NCBI GenBank assembly: GCA_937893145.1
Contig: CALBJW010000098.1
Coordinates: 1 to 43,104, forward strand
Source: an uncultured Prevotellaceae bacterium
Lineage (GTDB): Bacteria; Bacteroidota; Bacteroidia; Bacteroidales; Bacteroidaceae
DNA length: 43,104 bases
Direction of reading: 5' to 3'
The notes below the pieces were generated by a model. It was not told the origin of the DNA. It did not search any database and saw only the letters and a list, made by a program, of their open reading frames with translations. Of the stretch, positions 1-8,605 are shown one piece after another. Both the position numbers and the translations under genes were made by a program. How positions within the stretch are numbered: the first letter of the stretch is position 1; each line of letters begins with the position of its first letter.

Positions 1-2358
1 GCCGATTTCCTTCCATTCCTTCTGGAGCTGCAGCAGCTCTTCAGTGGCTTTCTTCCAGTCTTCGCGCTTCGCAATGGCTTCGGCCTTCAGGCAGAGGTCG
101 ATCTTCTTGTTGTAGTTCTCCGACTGCTCGTCCCTAATCGCACCAAAGAATTCTTTCTTGGCAGAGTAGAACTGGTCGATTTTGCCTTTGAATTTGACCC
201 AAATTTCCTCGTTCACTTCGCGCGCCACGGGTCCGATTGTCTTCCACACCTTGAGGAGCTCGTCGAGGTGGGCGGTCACGTCGTTCCATTCTTTGGCGCT
301 CTCGGGCTTCTTCTCGGTCAGCTCGTCGGCTTTGTCTATCAGGGCCTGCTTGGCCAGCAGGTTCTTGTCGAACTCCTCTTTGCGTTGCTCGTAGTATTCT
401 TTTCTGCGCTCGTCCACCTGGTTGGCGGCGGCACAGAAGCGTTGCCAGATTTCTTCGTTCTGCTCCGTCGGCACGGGTCCTATCTCGCGCCACTGTCCGC
501 GCAGGTCTTGCAGCGCCTTAAAGGCCTTTGTGATGGAGGGTTCCATAATCAGCTCCTCGGCCTTCTCGCACAACTGTATTTTCTGTTCCAAGTTGCGTTT
601 CATATCCAGGTCGCGCAACTCCTTGTTGATTTTCACTTTGTTGAAGAACTGCTCCAAGAGGAAGTGGTAGTTCTGCCACAGGTCGTTGATGTGCTCTCTC
701 GGGATCTCGCCTATCGCCTTCCATTTTTCCTGGATGGCATTGAAGTCGTCGTAGGTCTTCTTCAAAGGCTCGTCTTCTTTGTCGATAAGCGTGCGCAGCT
801 CTTCAAGGATCTGCTGCTTGGCTTCCAAGTTTTTCTGTTTCATAGCCTCTTGGGCCTCTTGATATTTTTTCATGCGGCTGCGGTAATTGTCGTAGGCCTT
901 GTGGAAAGCCTCGTTCACAGGATCTTCGAGAGGAATGTATCCGTATTTCGTATAACTGTCGAGAGCACGGCGACCCTTTCCATCGGCATAGTCCTGGAAG
1001 TTGTCAGGTTGCTCGAATGCGTTCTTGCGAAGAGCCTCCCACGCCTTGTCTATATCGAAGTTGCGGATGCCTTTCAGATAAGCGTCGGTGATGAGTGAGG
1101 CACAGTGGTCGCCGATCATCTCTGATGTGAAACTGTTCCAACATGGGAAGATTGGCAACCATCCACCCTGCTTGTACTTCGTGACAAGCGACTGTATCAT
1201 CTCGCCATTCTTCTGCGGACTGATGAGTGCAAGCAGAGGATGGAGCGCACGGTAGGTGTCCCACATCGAGAAGTCATCGTAGTAGTCGCTCTGGGTGAGC
1301 GTTATGCCGAAGTCGCGGAGCGAATTGCTGTTTTGTGTTGCTCCGTTCGCAAAACGAGGGTAGTCGCCGTTGCAGTCGCTGATGATGTGGGGAAGGAACG
1401 ATGCTCGATAGAGCGAACCATAGAACATGCCGAGAGCATCGGGGTCGGACGACTGGATGCGTATGCGTGACAGATGAGAGTGCCAGATGTCGTTCAGTTC
1501 GCTGTGAGTGCGGGTGAAGTCGAAGTGTGGAATCTCCGACTCAAGGTTGCAGAGTGCGTTGTCAACTGATGTGAAGGACGATGCCGCCTTAAATACCACC
1601 TGAGGGTTCTTTGTCTTGAACTTGAGCCAAAGGGTTTGTTTGTCGATATGGCCGTATGACTCGAGTTGGTCTTCTGGGAAACGCATCACAAACCATCCGC
1701 TGAATCCTGCCGCTTCGCCCCATCCCTGATAGATGCGGTGTACTGGGTTCTTGCCCCATACGATGTGGTTCTTCTCCTCCACACCGATGACACCCTCGCC
1801 CTCATCACTGTTCACGCTGACTACGAGGTATGCGGAATCAGCACTGGCAAAGGTGATGCGGAAGATAGCGCTGCGGCTGCGTCCTGTCATCTCGATCTGA
1901 GTGTGTGAGTCGTCGAGCAGAGCAGAATAGTAAGTAGGCGATGCTGTCTCGTTGCTGTGCGAGTAGTGCGACGAGAGGTCGGTGAGGGAGTCTGGTCGGC
2001 AGTTGGTTGGGAAGACCGTAAACGAACCATAGTCCTGTGTGCAACCACCCACTATCCAGTGCGAACAACGGATGCCGCGAATGCGGTCGTGCTCGTAGAG
2101 GTATGGACATACACCCTTTGCCTCAGTAGCCGTAGCGGTCTGAGGAGTCCAGAAGTTCATGCCGTTAGGTTCAAGAACTGCTGGCAAGGTATGCGCATAC
2201 TCCTCCGTACCCTTGCCGAACCGTCCTGCCGTGCGGGTCTGGCTTGCTGCCGTACCCACTCGGGTGTCGATATACTTGAGATAGTCGATGTCGGCATTCT
2301 GTGCCATGCCCATAAGGGCAGGCATGAGAATGAATAGGGAAATGAGAAGTATGCGCAT
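1..2358 (-). CDS. GH92 alpha-mannosidase N-terminal part joined in frame to DUF349 coiled-coil protein (partial)
   Basis: The frame is open for 786 codons from the ATG at 2358 to the window edge, so the C-terminus is missing. Residues 1-19 are a signal peptide (MRILLISLFILMPALMGMAQ). Residues ~24-480 read as a GH92 exo-alpha-mannosidase: a beta-sandwich with GIRCSHWIVGGCTQDYGSF, then the start of the alpha/alpha barrel with SMWDTYRALHPLL, GGWLPIFPCWNS and MIGDHCASLITDAYLKGI, and finally YGYIPLEDPVNEAFHK. GH92 enzymes trim mannose from glycans and are Ca2+-dependent; here the later barrel part, where the family's catalytic acids lie, is absent. From residue ~484 the text changes to charged helical DUF349 repeats such as EKWKAIGEIPREHINDLW, GQWREIGPVPTEQNEEIW and KVWKTIGPVAREVNEEIW. 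DUF349 proteins are normally cytosolic and unlinked to GH92, so the join is suspicious. Each half is confidently recognised; whether they form one real gene is doubtful. Confidence 0.7.
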   Translation of the reverse strand, partial: MRILLISLFILMPALMGMAQNADIDYLKYIDTRVGTAASQTRTAGRFGKGTEEYAHTLPAVLEPNGMNFWTPQTATATEAKGVCPYLYEHDRIRGIRCSHWIVGGCTQDYGSFTVFPTNCRPDSLTDLSSHYSHSNETASPTYYSALLDDSHTQIEMTGRSRSAIFRITFASADSAYLVVSVNSDEGEGVIGVEEKNHIVWGKNPVHRIYQGWGEAAGFSGWFVMRFPEDQLESYGHIDKQTLWLKFKTKNPQVVFKAASSFTSVDNALCNLESEIPHFDFTRTHSELNDIWHSHLSRIRIQSSDPDALGMFYGSLYRASFLPHIISDCNGDYPRFANGATQNSNSLRDFGITLTQSDYYDDFSMWDTYRALHPLLALISPQKNGEMIQSLVTKYKQGGWLPIFPCWNSFTSEMIGDHCASLITDAYLKGIRNFDIDKAWEALRKNAFEQPDNFQDYADGKGRRALDSYTKYGYIPLEDPVNEAFHKAYDNYRSRMKKYQEAQEAMKQKNLEAKQQILEELRTLIDKEDEPLKKTYDDFNAIQEKWKAIGEIPREHINDLWQNYHFLLEQFFNKVKINKELRDLDMKRNLEQKIQLCEKAEELIMEPSITKAFKALQDLRGQWREIGPVPTEQNEEIWQRFCAAANQVDERRKEYYEQRKEEFDKNLLAKQALIDKADELTEKKPESAKEWNDVTAHLDELLKVWKTIGPVAREVNEEIWVKFKGKIDQFYSAKKEFFGAIRDEQSENYNKKIDLCLKAEAIAKREDWKKATEELLQLQKEWKEIG

Positions 2359-2395
2359 AGATTTTTCAACTTTCACAAGTTTTCAACTTGCTCAG

Positions 2396-2550
2396 TTGAA
2401 GAGTGAAAAGTGAAGAGTGAAAAGTGAAAAAATTCCTTCCGGAAGAGAAAGTCCTCTTATTCACTTTGTCATTTAGGTGAAGCGAAAACTGCTCTTGCAC
2501 CAAGGCGGTAGCAAATTTTTCACTTTTCACTTTTCACTATTCACTTACAA
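2396..2550. repeat. Inverted GTGAAAAGTGA-type simple repeat
   Basis: The arm at about 2396-2433 is made of GAGTGAAAAGTGAA units and the arm at about 2514-2550 is its imperfect reverse complement (TTTTCACTTTTCACT), with ~80 bp between them. A small palindrome CAAGTTTTCAACTTG lies just to the left. The repeat sits in the 350-bp gap between the divergent GH92-type and CotH genes and would be in the 5' leader of the minus-strand gene if the promoter at 2582 is used. Its function is unknown. Confidence 0.6.
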
Positions 2551-2581
2551 GTTGAGCTTGCGAAACTTGTATTTTACTCCA

Positions 2582-2608
2582 CAAATATACTCCTTTTTAT
2601 TCTAACAG
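2582..2608 (-). promoter_or_regulatory. Candidate promoter for the GH92-type gene
   Basis: Read on the minus strand, TATATTTG at 2589-2582 matches the Bacteroidales -7 box TAnnTTTG. A weak -33-like TTCG lies about 21 bp upstream of it. Use of this promoter implies a ~215-nt leader containing the inverted GTGAAAAG repeat. Confidence 0.4.
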
Positions 2609-2695
2609 AACGAATGTTGCTCACTTTTTTGTTAAACTTGCCCATAAACTTGTTTGTTTTGGCATCAAAAGGTACATAAAACACTATTTATTTTG

Positions 2696-2703
2696 TACCT
2701 TTG
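2696..2703 (+). promoter_or_regulatory. TACCTTTG -7 box directly before the CotH start
   Basis: TACCTTTG is a perfect -7 match ending only 5 bp before the ATG at 2709. No good TTTG is seen 19-21 bp upstream. If this is the real promoter, the transcript would have almost no leader. Confidence 0.35.
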
Positions 2704-2708
2704 CCCAC

Positions 2709-5084
2709 ATGAAACGACATATTATTCTTTTAGCATTTATATTTTCTATGTGCCTCGATACGTTGGCACAAGTTCTGATTAATGAAGTGATGCAGTCGAA
2801 TGTGGATTGCATTATGGACGAGAGGAATGAATTTCCTGATTCATGGGTGGAACTGTACAACACCCATACTGCTGCCATAACTCTCAAGGAATATCGCATA
2901 GGACTGACTCCCGACCCTTCGGAAGCATACGCGCTGCCCGACCGTTCTGTTCCTGTTCGTGGTTTTGAACTTGTGTATTGTGACAAGCTGGGCGAAGCAT
3001 TGCATGCTCCTTTCCGACTTGATTCGGGTGAAGGCTGTTCGGTGTATCTTTTCAAAGGCACACAACTCGTCGATAAGGTCGAGATGTTGCCTAAACAGCC
3101 AGCACCAAATGTGGCTTATGGAAGGATTACGGAAAACTCGAACACTTGGGGGTATCAGGTGACACCAACTCCTAAGGCGAAGAACTGTAATGAAATAGCA
3201 AAGGGCATACTGCCAGAAGTGAGGTTTAGTGTGCCTGGATTCGTTACCGATGGAACAGACAGGGTGAACCTCGAACTGCAACTGGATGGCGATGCTCCAC
3301 AAGGTACTACCATTCGCTACACGCAGGATGGCACGGAACCAACGGAAAAGAGTGCTCTATATACTTCGAGCATTATCATCACAAACAATAAGGTGGTACG
3401 TGCAAAGGCATTCTGCTCTGGCTATCTCTCTCCTCGTTCCACTACTCATTCTTATATATATCATCCGCGAAAGGTGACACTCCCTGTTATATCTATAGTC
3501 ACAGAGCCACGCTTCTTCAATAGCACACAGATGGGCATCTACTCTGGTGCGACATATTCTGATGGCAAGAAGAACTACGAACACAACTGGCGTCGCCCTA
3601 TCAACCTTGAGTATTTTGTCAAGGGGGATGAGGAGAGTGTGATAAATCAGTTGTGCGAAACACGTATTCAGGGCAATGCTTCACGCAGTTGTCAGGTTAA
3701 GTCGCTTGCTGTATATGCCAATAAGCGTTTCGGAAAGAAGAAGTTTAAGTATGAGTTCTTCCCAGAACAAAGACCTGGAGAGGATGACTTTAAGTCGTTG
3801 GTGTTCCGCAATGCCGGCAATGATTTTGACTATCTCTATATGCGTGATGCCATCATTCAGCGTTCTGTGGCACAGAATGTGGACCTCGACTGGCAGGCAT
3901 ATCAACCTGCTATCTATTACCTCAACGGAAAGTACATCGGAATGCTCAATGTGAGGGAGAGGAGCAATGAGGATAACGTCTATACCAACTATGACGGACT
4001 GGAAGACATTGATATGATAGAGAATGGGTACGACCTGAAGACTGGAACATGGGACAAGTTCAATGAGTTCAAGGCGTTCTACAATGAACATGGGCATACA
4101 TGGGATGAGTATGCAGAACGTATGGACCTCGTGGAGTACATCAATCTCATGATTATGAACCTGTATTTCAGTAATGTCGATTTCCCTGGCAATAACATAG
4201 TGCAGTGGCGACCTCGCACCGAAGATGGCAAATGGCGTTTCATTGCTAAAGATACGGACTTCGGACTCGGACTTTATGGCTCATCATCTTCGTACAACAC
4301 CATTAAGTGGATATATGACAATGGTTACGACTCGGAACATGCTTGGGCAAATGGTTCTGATGCCACTCGTCTCTTCCGCAGACTGATGGAGGATGCTGAT
4401 TTCTCTCGTGAGTTCATTGATCGCAGTGCTATCTACATGGGTGACTTCCTCAATCTGTCTGCTGTCTGGAAACTGTGGGAGACGATGTACAATGCTATAA
4501 AGGATGAGTACCCAAGTCATCGCAAACTGGTCAATCAGTGGTGGCCTAACTATACAGATGAACTCAACAAGGCTAAGAGTTGGCTTAACTCACGTCCTAA
4601 TAACTTCTACAAGTTTCTTGCAGACTACTACAAACTTGGCACACCTCAGAAGTTGAAGGTGTCTGTTGATAAACCCGAAATTGTAGGTGAGGACTTCCGT
4701 CTCACCATCAATGGTGTACCTTTGACAAACGCATCTTTCGATGGAAAGTTCTTCAATGGTCGTTCCCTCACTATCAGTTCAGAACCTTCCTCTTCTACCA
4801 GCATCACAGGATGGGAATGTATTCGTATCAGCAAATCGGGTTCTGTCACTAACACCCACATTTCGGGTGACATATATGATGTCTTTATGCCTGAATGTGA
4901 GGAACTGCGACTCATTGCCCACCTCTCACCAGAAGCTTCCGACATAGCGGAATCCCATACCGATACAGACGGTGAAGCCCTCGACTACTATGATGCTCGA
5001 GGCATTCGCCTCCGCCATGTAGTCAAGGGCTTGAATATTGTCCGATTAAAGGATGGAAGTGTGAAGAAGGTGATTAGGAAGTAG
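2709..5084 (+). CDS. Secreted lamin-tail / chitobiase-C / CotH kinase-like protein
   Basis: The 791-aa protein starts with a signal peptide (MKRHIILLAFIFSMCLDTLAQ). Residues ~22-130 resemble a lamin-tail domain (VLINEVMQSN, DSWVELYN). Residues ~180-265 resemble the chitobiase/beta-hexosaminidase C-terminal fold (TIRYTQDGTEPT, VVRAKAFCSGYLS). Residues ~265-590 are CotH-like, with RIQGNASR, NVRERSNEDN and AKDTDFGLGLY; CotH proteins are atypical kinases first known from spore coats, and these motifs suggest a preserved phosphotransfer site. The tail (ARGIRLRHVVKGLNIVRLKDGSVKKVIRK region) resembles a type IX secretion sorting tail with GLNIVRLKDG. The gene is transcribed alone, divergent from the GH92-type gene and convergent with the PI-PLC gene. 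The substrate is unknown; a cell-surface or extracellular role is inferred from the signal peptide and tail. Confidence 0.85.
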   Translation: MKRHIILLAFIFSMCLDTLAQVLINEVMQSNVDCIMDERNEFPDSWVELYNTHTAAITLKEYRIGLTPDPSEAYALPDRSVPVRGFELVYCDKLGEALHAPFRLDSGEGCSVYLFKGTQLVDKVEMLPKQPAPNVAYGRITENSNTWGYQVTPTPKAKNCNEIAKGILPEVRFSVPGFVTDGTDRVNLELQLDGDAPQGTTIRYTQDGTEPTEKSALYTSSIIITNNKVVRAKAFCSGYLSPRSTTHSYIYHPRKVTLPVISIVTEPRFFNSTQMGIYSGATYSDGKKNYEHNWRRPINLEYFVKGDEESVINQLCETRIQGNASRSCQVKSLAVYANKRFGKKKFKYEFFPEQRPGEDDFKSLVFRNAGNDFDYLYMRDAIIQRSVAQNVDLDWQAYQPAIYYLNGKYIGMLNVRERSNEDNVYTNYDGLEDIDMIENGYDLKTGTWDKFNEFKAFYNEHGHTWDEYAERMDLVEYINLMIMNLYFSNVDFPGNNIVQWRPRTEDGKWRFIAKDTDFGLGLYGSSSSYNTIKWIYDNGYDSEHAWANGSDATRLFRRLMEDADFSREFIDRSAIYMGDFLNLSAVWKLWETMYNAIKDEYPSHRKLVNQWWPNYTDELNKAKSWLNSRPNNFYKFLADYYKLGTPQKLKVSVDKPEIVGEDFRLTINGVPLTNASFDGKFFNGRSLTISSEPSSSTSITGWECIRISKSGSVTNTHISGDIYDVFMPECEELRLIAHLSPEASDIAESHTDTDGEALDYYDARGIRLRHVVKGLNIVRLKDGSVKKVIRK

Positions 5085-5107
5085 AGAGTGGAGATGCGCA
5101 AAGAAAG

Positions 5108-6370
5108 TTACTTCTCCTGTTCCAATATCATGTTAATCAATGCTGTGACATCTTTTACATCAACTATTCCGTCCCCATTGATGTCTGTCACTCCTTCTTT
5201 TCCAGTAGGTTTTCTGAGAATAACATTGACAAGTGCATTCACATCATTATAGTCGAGTTTGCCATCTACAAGCACATCTGGCATCATGATGAGTTGCATC
5301 TTGTTGCAACGGAAGTTGTTGTCGATGATAGCATTTATCAAACGAGTGCCGTAAGCTTCTACTTTTGAAAGGTTGAGGCTTATGGTCTCTCTGCAAGCAA
5401 AGTCCATCAGCACAATGCCAGTAGGTCCCGGCACATAGTCTTCTGCAGTAAGATACTCATACATACGCTTGTTTGTGATGCTGGCATTCTTTCTGTAGCC
5501 TGCACTTCCCGAGCCATTGCAGCCTGAAGTGAGGTTGAAACTCCATGCTATGTCACTCTTCTTGGTAACGTAGTGGGTAGTGGTATAGTCGAGCAGTTTC
5601 ACCATATAGTTCACCTCTTCCTGTACTGCGGCATCGTCTTTTGGACTACTGATGTCTTGGATATAGAGTTGTGCAGAACCTTCATTACGACTATATCCAT
5701 CCGCACCGTTTACATTTACATAGGCAGCCTTGCTCTCCAACGAACCTGATTCCGACCAGTTGCGCATGAATCCACCCAACCAAGGTTTACCTTCATGGTC
5801 GTGTCGAGAGAAGAACAACAATTTTCCACGCATCTCACCCACAGTGAGATCATCACGGAAGGCAGCAATTCGTCCTTTATACTTGTCCTTGTTCAGAAGG
5901 TCCGAGAACAATGGAGCATCCCATGTTCCACCCTTGAACACATGAAACAAAAAGAACTCCGAAGGATGCTCGTCGAGGAATGCTATCATCTCGTCGAGCA
6001 GAGTCTCAACCTTCTTGTTGACTATGGTTACACCATGCGAATTGTAAAGCTCGCCATCACTTTCGCGAGAAGGACGAATGTCGAAAGCACGAACACCACT
6101 ATTGTATTGTTCGCTGACCTTTGCTTCTTGTGTTTTTGAAGCAGCGTCACCACCAATGAATCCCACAATTCCTCTCCATCCTTCACCAGTTGCAGAGTCG
6201 TGAGTGCCAGGGATTGAGAGCTGACAAACTAACGCATTGTCAGGAAGTAGTTTCATCCAATCTGTTGCTGTCCAATCTACATTTGAAGTGTGTTGTGCCA
6301 TAGTAACCATAGGCACAAGCGATAGCATCAAAGCAATGTATCTATAAACCTTGTTTCTTATCATCTTCAT
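5108..6370 (-). CDS. PI-PLC X-domain phospholipase with C-terminal dockerin-like repeats
   Basis: The start at 6370 was chosen over an upstream in-frame ATG because it gives a clean signal peptide (MKMIRNKVYRYIALMLSLVPMVTMAQ) and lies 1 bp after the stop of the GH3 gene. The 420-aa product carries phosphatidylinositol-specific phospholipase C X-domain motifs: LSIPGTHDSA with catalytic His57, AFDIRPS at ~96-101, and SHGV with the second His at 112. Such enzymes cleave the phosphodiester of PI or related headgroups. The C-terminus has two dockerin-type Ca2+-binding repeats (KLDYNDVNALVNVIL and DINGDGIVDVKDVTALI). It is the last gene of the packed operon and probably is translationally coupled to the GH3 gene. 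No cohesin partner is seen in the window. Confidence 0.85.
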   Translation of the reverse strand: MKMIRNKVYRYIALMLSLVPMVTMAQHTSNVDWTATDWMKLLPDNALVCQLSIPGTHDSATGEGWRGIVGFIGGDAASKTQEAKVSEQYNSGVRAFDIRPSRESDGELYNSHGVTIVNKKVETLLDEMIAFLDEHPSEFFLFHVFKGGTWDAPLFSDLLNKDKYKGRIAAFRDDLTVGEMRGKLLFFSRHDHEGKPWLGGFMRNWSESGSLESKAAYVNVNGADGYSRNEGSAQLYIQDISSPKDDAAVQEEVNYMVKLLDYTTTHYVTKKSDIAWSFNLTSGCNGSGSAGYRKNASITNKRMYEYLTAEDYVPGPTGIVLMDFACRETISLNLSKVEAYGTRLINAIIDNNFRCNKMQLIMMPDVLVDGKLDYNDVNALVNVILRKPTGKEGVTDINGDGIVDVKDVTALINMILEQEK

Positions 6371-6371
6371 A

Positions 6372-8588
6372 TTATAATTCAATTTCTGTTTGCAGAGGCA
6401 AATCAACAGAAGAACTTCCGATGTGTATTACTGCCTTGCCCTTCTCGATGTTCCAAGCATGTTGGAACTCGTTCCAGTGGCGAAGCTGTTCGACAGGGAT
6501 GTTGATGCTGATGGTCTTGGTCTCGCCTGCCTTTAGAGTGACACGTTCAAAGCCTTTCAGCTCATACTTAGGGCGTTCAACCTTACTATCTGGACGACCC
6601 ACATACACCTGTGCCACCTCATCAGCAGTCATGCGACCTTGATTTGTGATGGAGAAAGTCACCTCAATATCTGTACCTTTCAGTTCTGCCTTTGCATCAG
6701 CATATCGGAATGGAACATACGACAAACCATATCCGAAAGGATACATTGGAGCAACGTCCTTGCTCACAAACCATCTGTAGCCCACCATGATGCCCTCAGT
6801 GTAGTCTGCATCAGCCTTCTGCTCCATCTTGCGTTTACTGTTCTGACCGTTGTCCACAAGTCCCACGAACACATCAGCTTGCTGAGTCTCGCTCTTCTGA
6901 GGATACACACCAAGAGCATAAGCAGGTGAGTCTTCAAGTTTCACAGGAAGGGTGAAAGGCAACTTGCCCGAAGGCGAAACCTTACCTGTCAACACATCAG
7001 CAAGAGCATTGCCACCCTCCGAACCGTTGAACCATGAATATACCAAACTGTTCGACACCTTATTCATTACTCTAAGGTCAACAGGAGCACCAGCTACCAT
7101 CACACTCACAATCTTAGGATTGACTGCTGCGATGGCTTCGACCAACTCGTTCTGGTAGAATGGGAGGTCGATGTCTTTACGGTCAGAACCTTCGGTCTCC
7201 ACCTCTCTGTTATCACCACCTATGAAGAGGATGATGTCTGCATCCTTAGCTGCAGCCACAGCCTCCTCTCTAAGTGTCTGCACATTCTTGTTCCATTCAG
7301 TAAGGTCAGGGTCATTTTTCTCACCCCATCTGCGACGAGGCTTAGGTTCGTAACCCTTCACATACTTTATCTTTGCTTTGCCCTTGAGTGCCTTCTGCAA
7401 ACCTTCGAGTGGAGTCACCTCGTACAAAGTCTTAACACCAGCACCCACACCACCTTGTGCCATAGTGCGAGTAGCATTGTCGCCCACCACAAGGATGTTC
7501 TTCATCTTCTTGCTGATAGGCAACAGACCTCCCTCATTCTTCAGCATCACGATACTCTTGCTTGCCACGTTGTAGGCAATGGCTTGAGTCTTAGGTTGGG
7601 AAGTGATTTGTGTGTTTGCCACATCCTTTGGAACTGCAGGAATAGCAAAACGCACACGGAGCAGATTGCGAACCTTAGCGTCGATAACCTCCATAGGCAC
7701 AGCACCCGACTTCACCGAGTCGATGAGAGCCTGTCCCATGAAAGTGTTGCCTGGCATCTCAACATCCAAACCGCCGATAGCAGCACCAACAGTAGAGTGT
7801 GTGCCTCCCCAGTCCGAGATGATGATGCCCTTGAATCCCCATTCGTTTCTGAGAATCTGGTTCTGGAGCAGAGGATTCTCTGAAATCCAATGTCCCCACA
7901 CCTTATTATATGCTGCCATCACACCATAAGCATTTGCACGCTTCACAGCCATCTCGAATGGAGTGAGGTATATCTCTCGCATGGCACGTTCTGTGATGTT
8001 CACATTTACATATCCACGCATGTTCTCTTGATTGTTGAGGGCATAATGCTTCAAGCACACCGCAGCCTCATTGTCCTGAGCACCAAGTGTATATCCTACA
8101 GCCAGTTCACCACTAAGGATAGGGTCTTCACTCAGATATTCATAAGTGCGTCCACCTGTAGGTATTCGCTGAATGTTCATGGCAGGACCAAGTATCATGT
8201 CCTTACCACGAAGACGAGCCTCGATAGCCATCGCCTTACCATATTCGTATGCTATGTCCCTGCTCCATGTAGCAGCAAGAGCCGAACCGGTAGGGAAGAA
8301 GGTTGCTTTGTCTGTCTCCCACTTCAGTGGAGTCCACGAGTGAGGTTCCATTTCCTCTCTGATGCCAAATGGACCATCAGCATATTCAATGTCGGCAATA
8401 CCGAGTCGTTCAATGCCAGCCGAAGAGAACATATTCTTGCCATGCAGCATGTTCACCTTCTCTTCAAGAGTCATTCCCTTGATTATTTCCGTAATCTTTT
8501 CCTCGTTTCTCAGCAGAGGATTGCTTTGTTGTGCTGCAGCCGACATGCAGAAAGCTAAGGCTGCAAGGATGGTAGTTCTTAGTTTCAT
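6372..8588 (-). CDS. GH3 family beta-glucosidase, exported
   Basis: The 738-aa protein has a signal peptide (MKLRTTILAALAFCMSAAAQ) and the complete GH3 layout: an N-terminal TIM-barrel with YADGPFGIR, KHYALNNQE and the nucleophile Asp at ~259 in IISDWGGTHS, an alpha/beta sandwich with LLPISKKMKNILVVG and VMVAGAPVDLR, and a C-terminal fibronectin-III-like domain (VTFSITNQGRMTADEVAQVYV). GH3 enzymes remove terminal beta-linked glucose or related sugars by a retaining mechanism. The gene lies 17 bp after the TonB receptor and 1 bp before the PI-PLC gene, so it belongs to the same operon. A periplasmic location is likely. The exact sugar specificity cannot be read from sequence. Confidence 0.92.
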   Translation of the reverse strand: MKLRTTILAALAFCMSAAAQQSNPLLRNEEKITEIIKGMTLEEKVNMLHGKNMFSSAGIERLGIADIEYADGPFGIREEMEPHSWTPLKWETDKATFFPTGSALAATWSRDIAYEYGKAMAIEARLRGKDMILGPAMNIQRIPTGGRTYEYLSEDPILSGELAVGYTLGAQDNEAAVCLKHYALNNQENMRGYVNVNITERAMREIYLTPFEMAVKRANAYGVMAAYNKVWGHWISENPLLQNQILRNEWGFKGIIISDWGGTHSTVGAAIGGLDVEMPGNTFMGQALIDSVKSGAVPMEVIDAKVRNLLRVRFAIPAVPKDVANTQITSQPKTQAIAYNVASKSIVMLKNEGGLLPISKKMKNILVVGDNATRTMAQGGVGAGVKTLYEVTPLEGLQKALKGKAKIKYVKGYEPKPRRRWGEKNDPDLTEWNKNVQTLREEAVAAAKDADIILFIGGDNREVETEGSDRKDIDLPFYQNELVEAIAAVNPKIVSVMVAGAPVDLRVMNKVSNSLVYSWFNGSEGGNALADVLTGKVSPSGKLPFTLPVKLEDSPAYALGVYPQKSETQQADVFVGLVDNGQNSKRKMEQKADADYTEGIMVGYRWFVSKDVAPMYPFGYGLSYVPFRYADAKAELKGTDIEVTFSITNQGRMTADEVAQVYVGRPDSKVERPKYELKGFERVTLKAGETKTISINIPVEQLRHWNEFQHAWNIEKGKAVIHIGSSSVDLPLQTEIEL

Positions 8589-8605
8589 AGTAAGAAAAAG
8601 TTATT

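Noticed and set aside
268..1098. A 276-codon open frame on the plus strand
   Set aside because: It is the antisense shadow of the GH92/DUF349 frame; the protein text is low complexity and hydrophobic by codon complement, while the minus strand shows clear family motifs across the same bases.
2841..3302. 153-codon minus-strand frame inside the CotH gene
   Set aside because: It is fully antisense to a well-supported gene, with no recognisable protein features.
5085..5125. A shared terminator between the convergent CotH and PI-PLC genes
   Set aside because: Only a short imperfect GGAAGTA/TTACTTCT pairing with no T-tract is visible; support is too weak.
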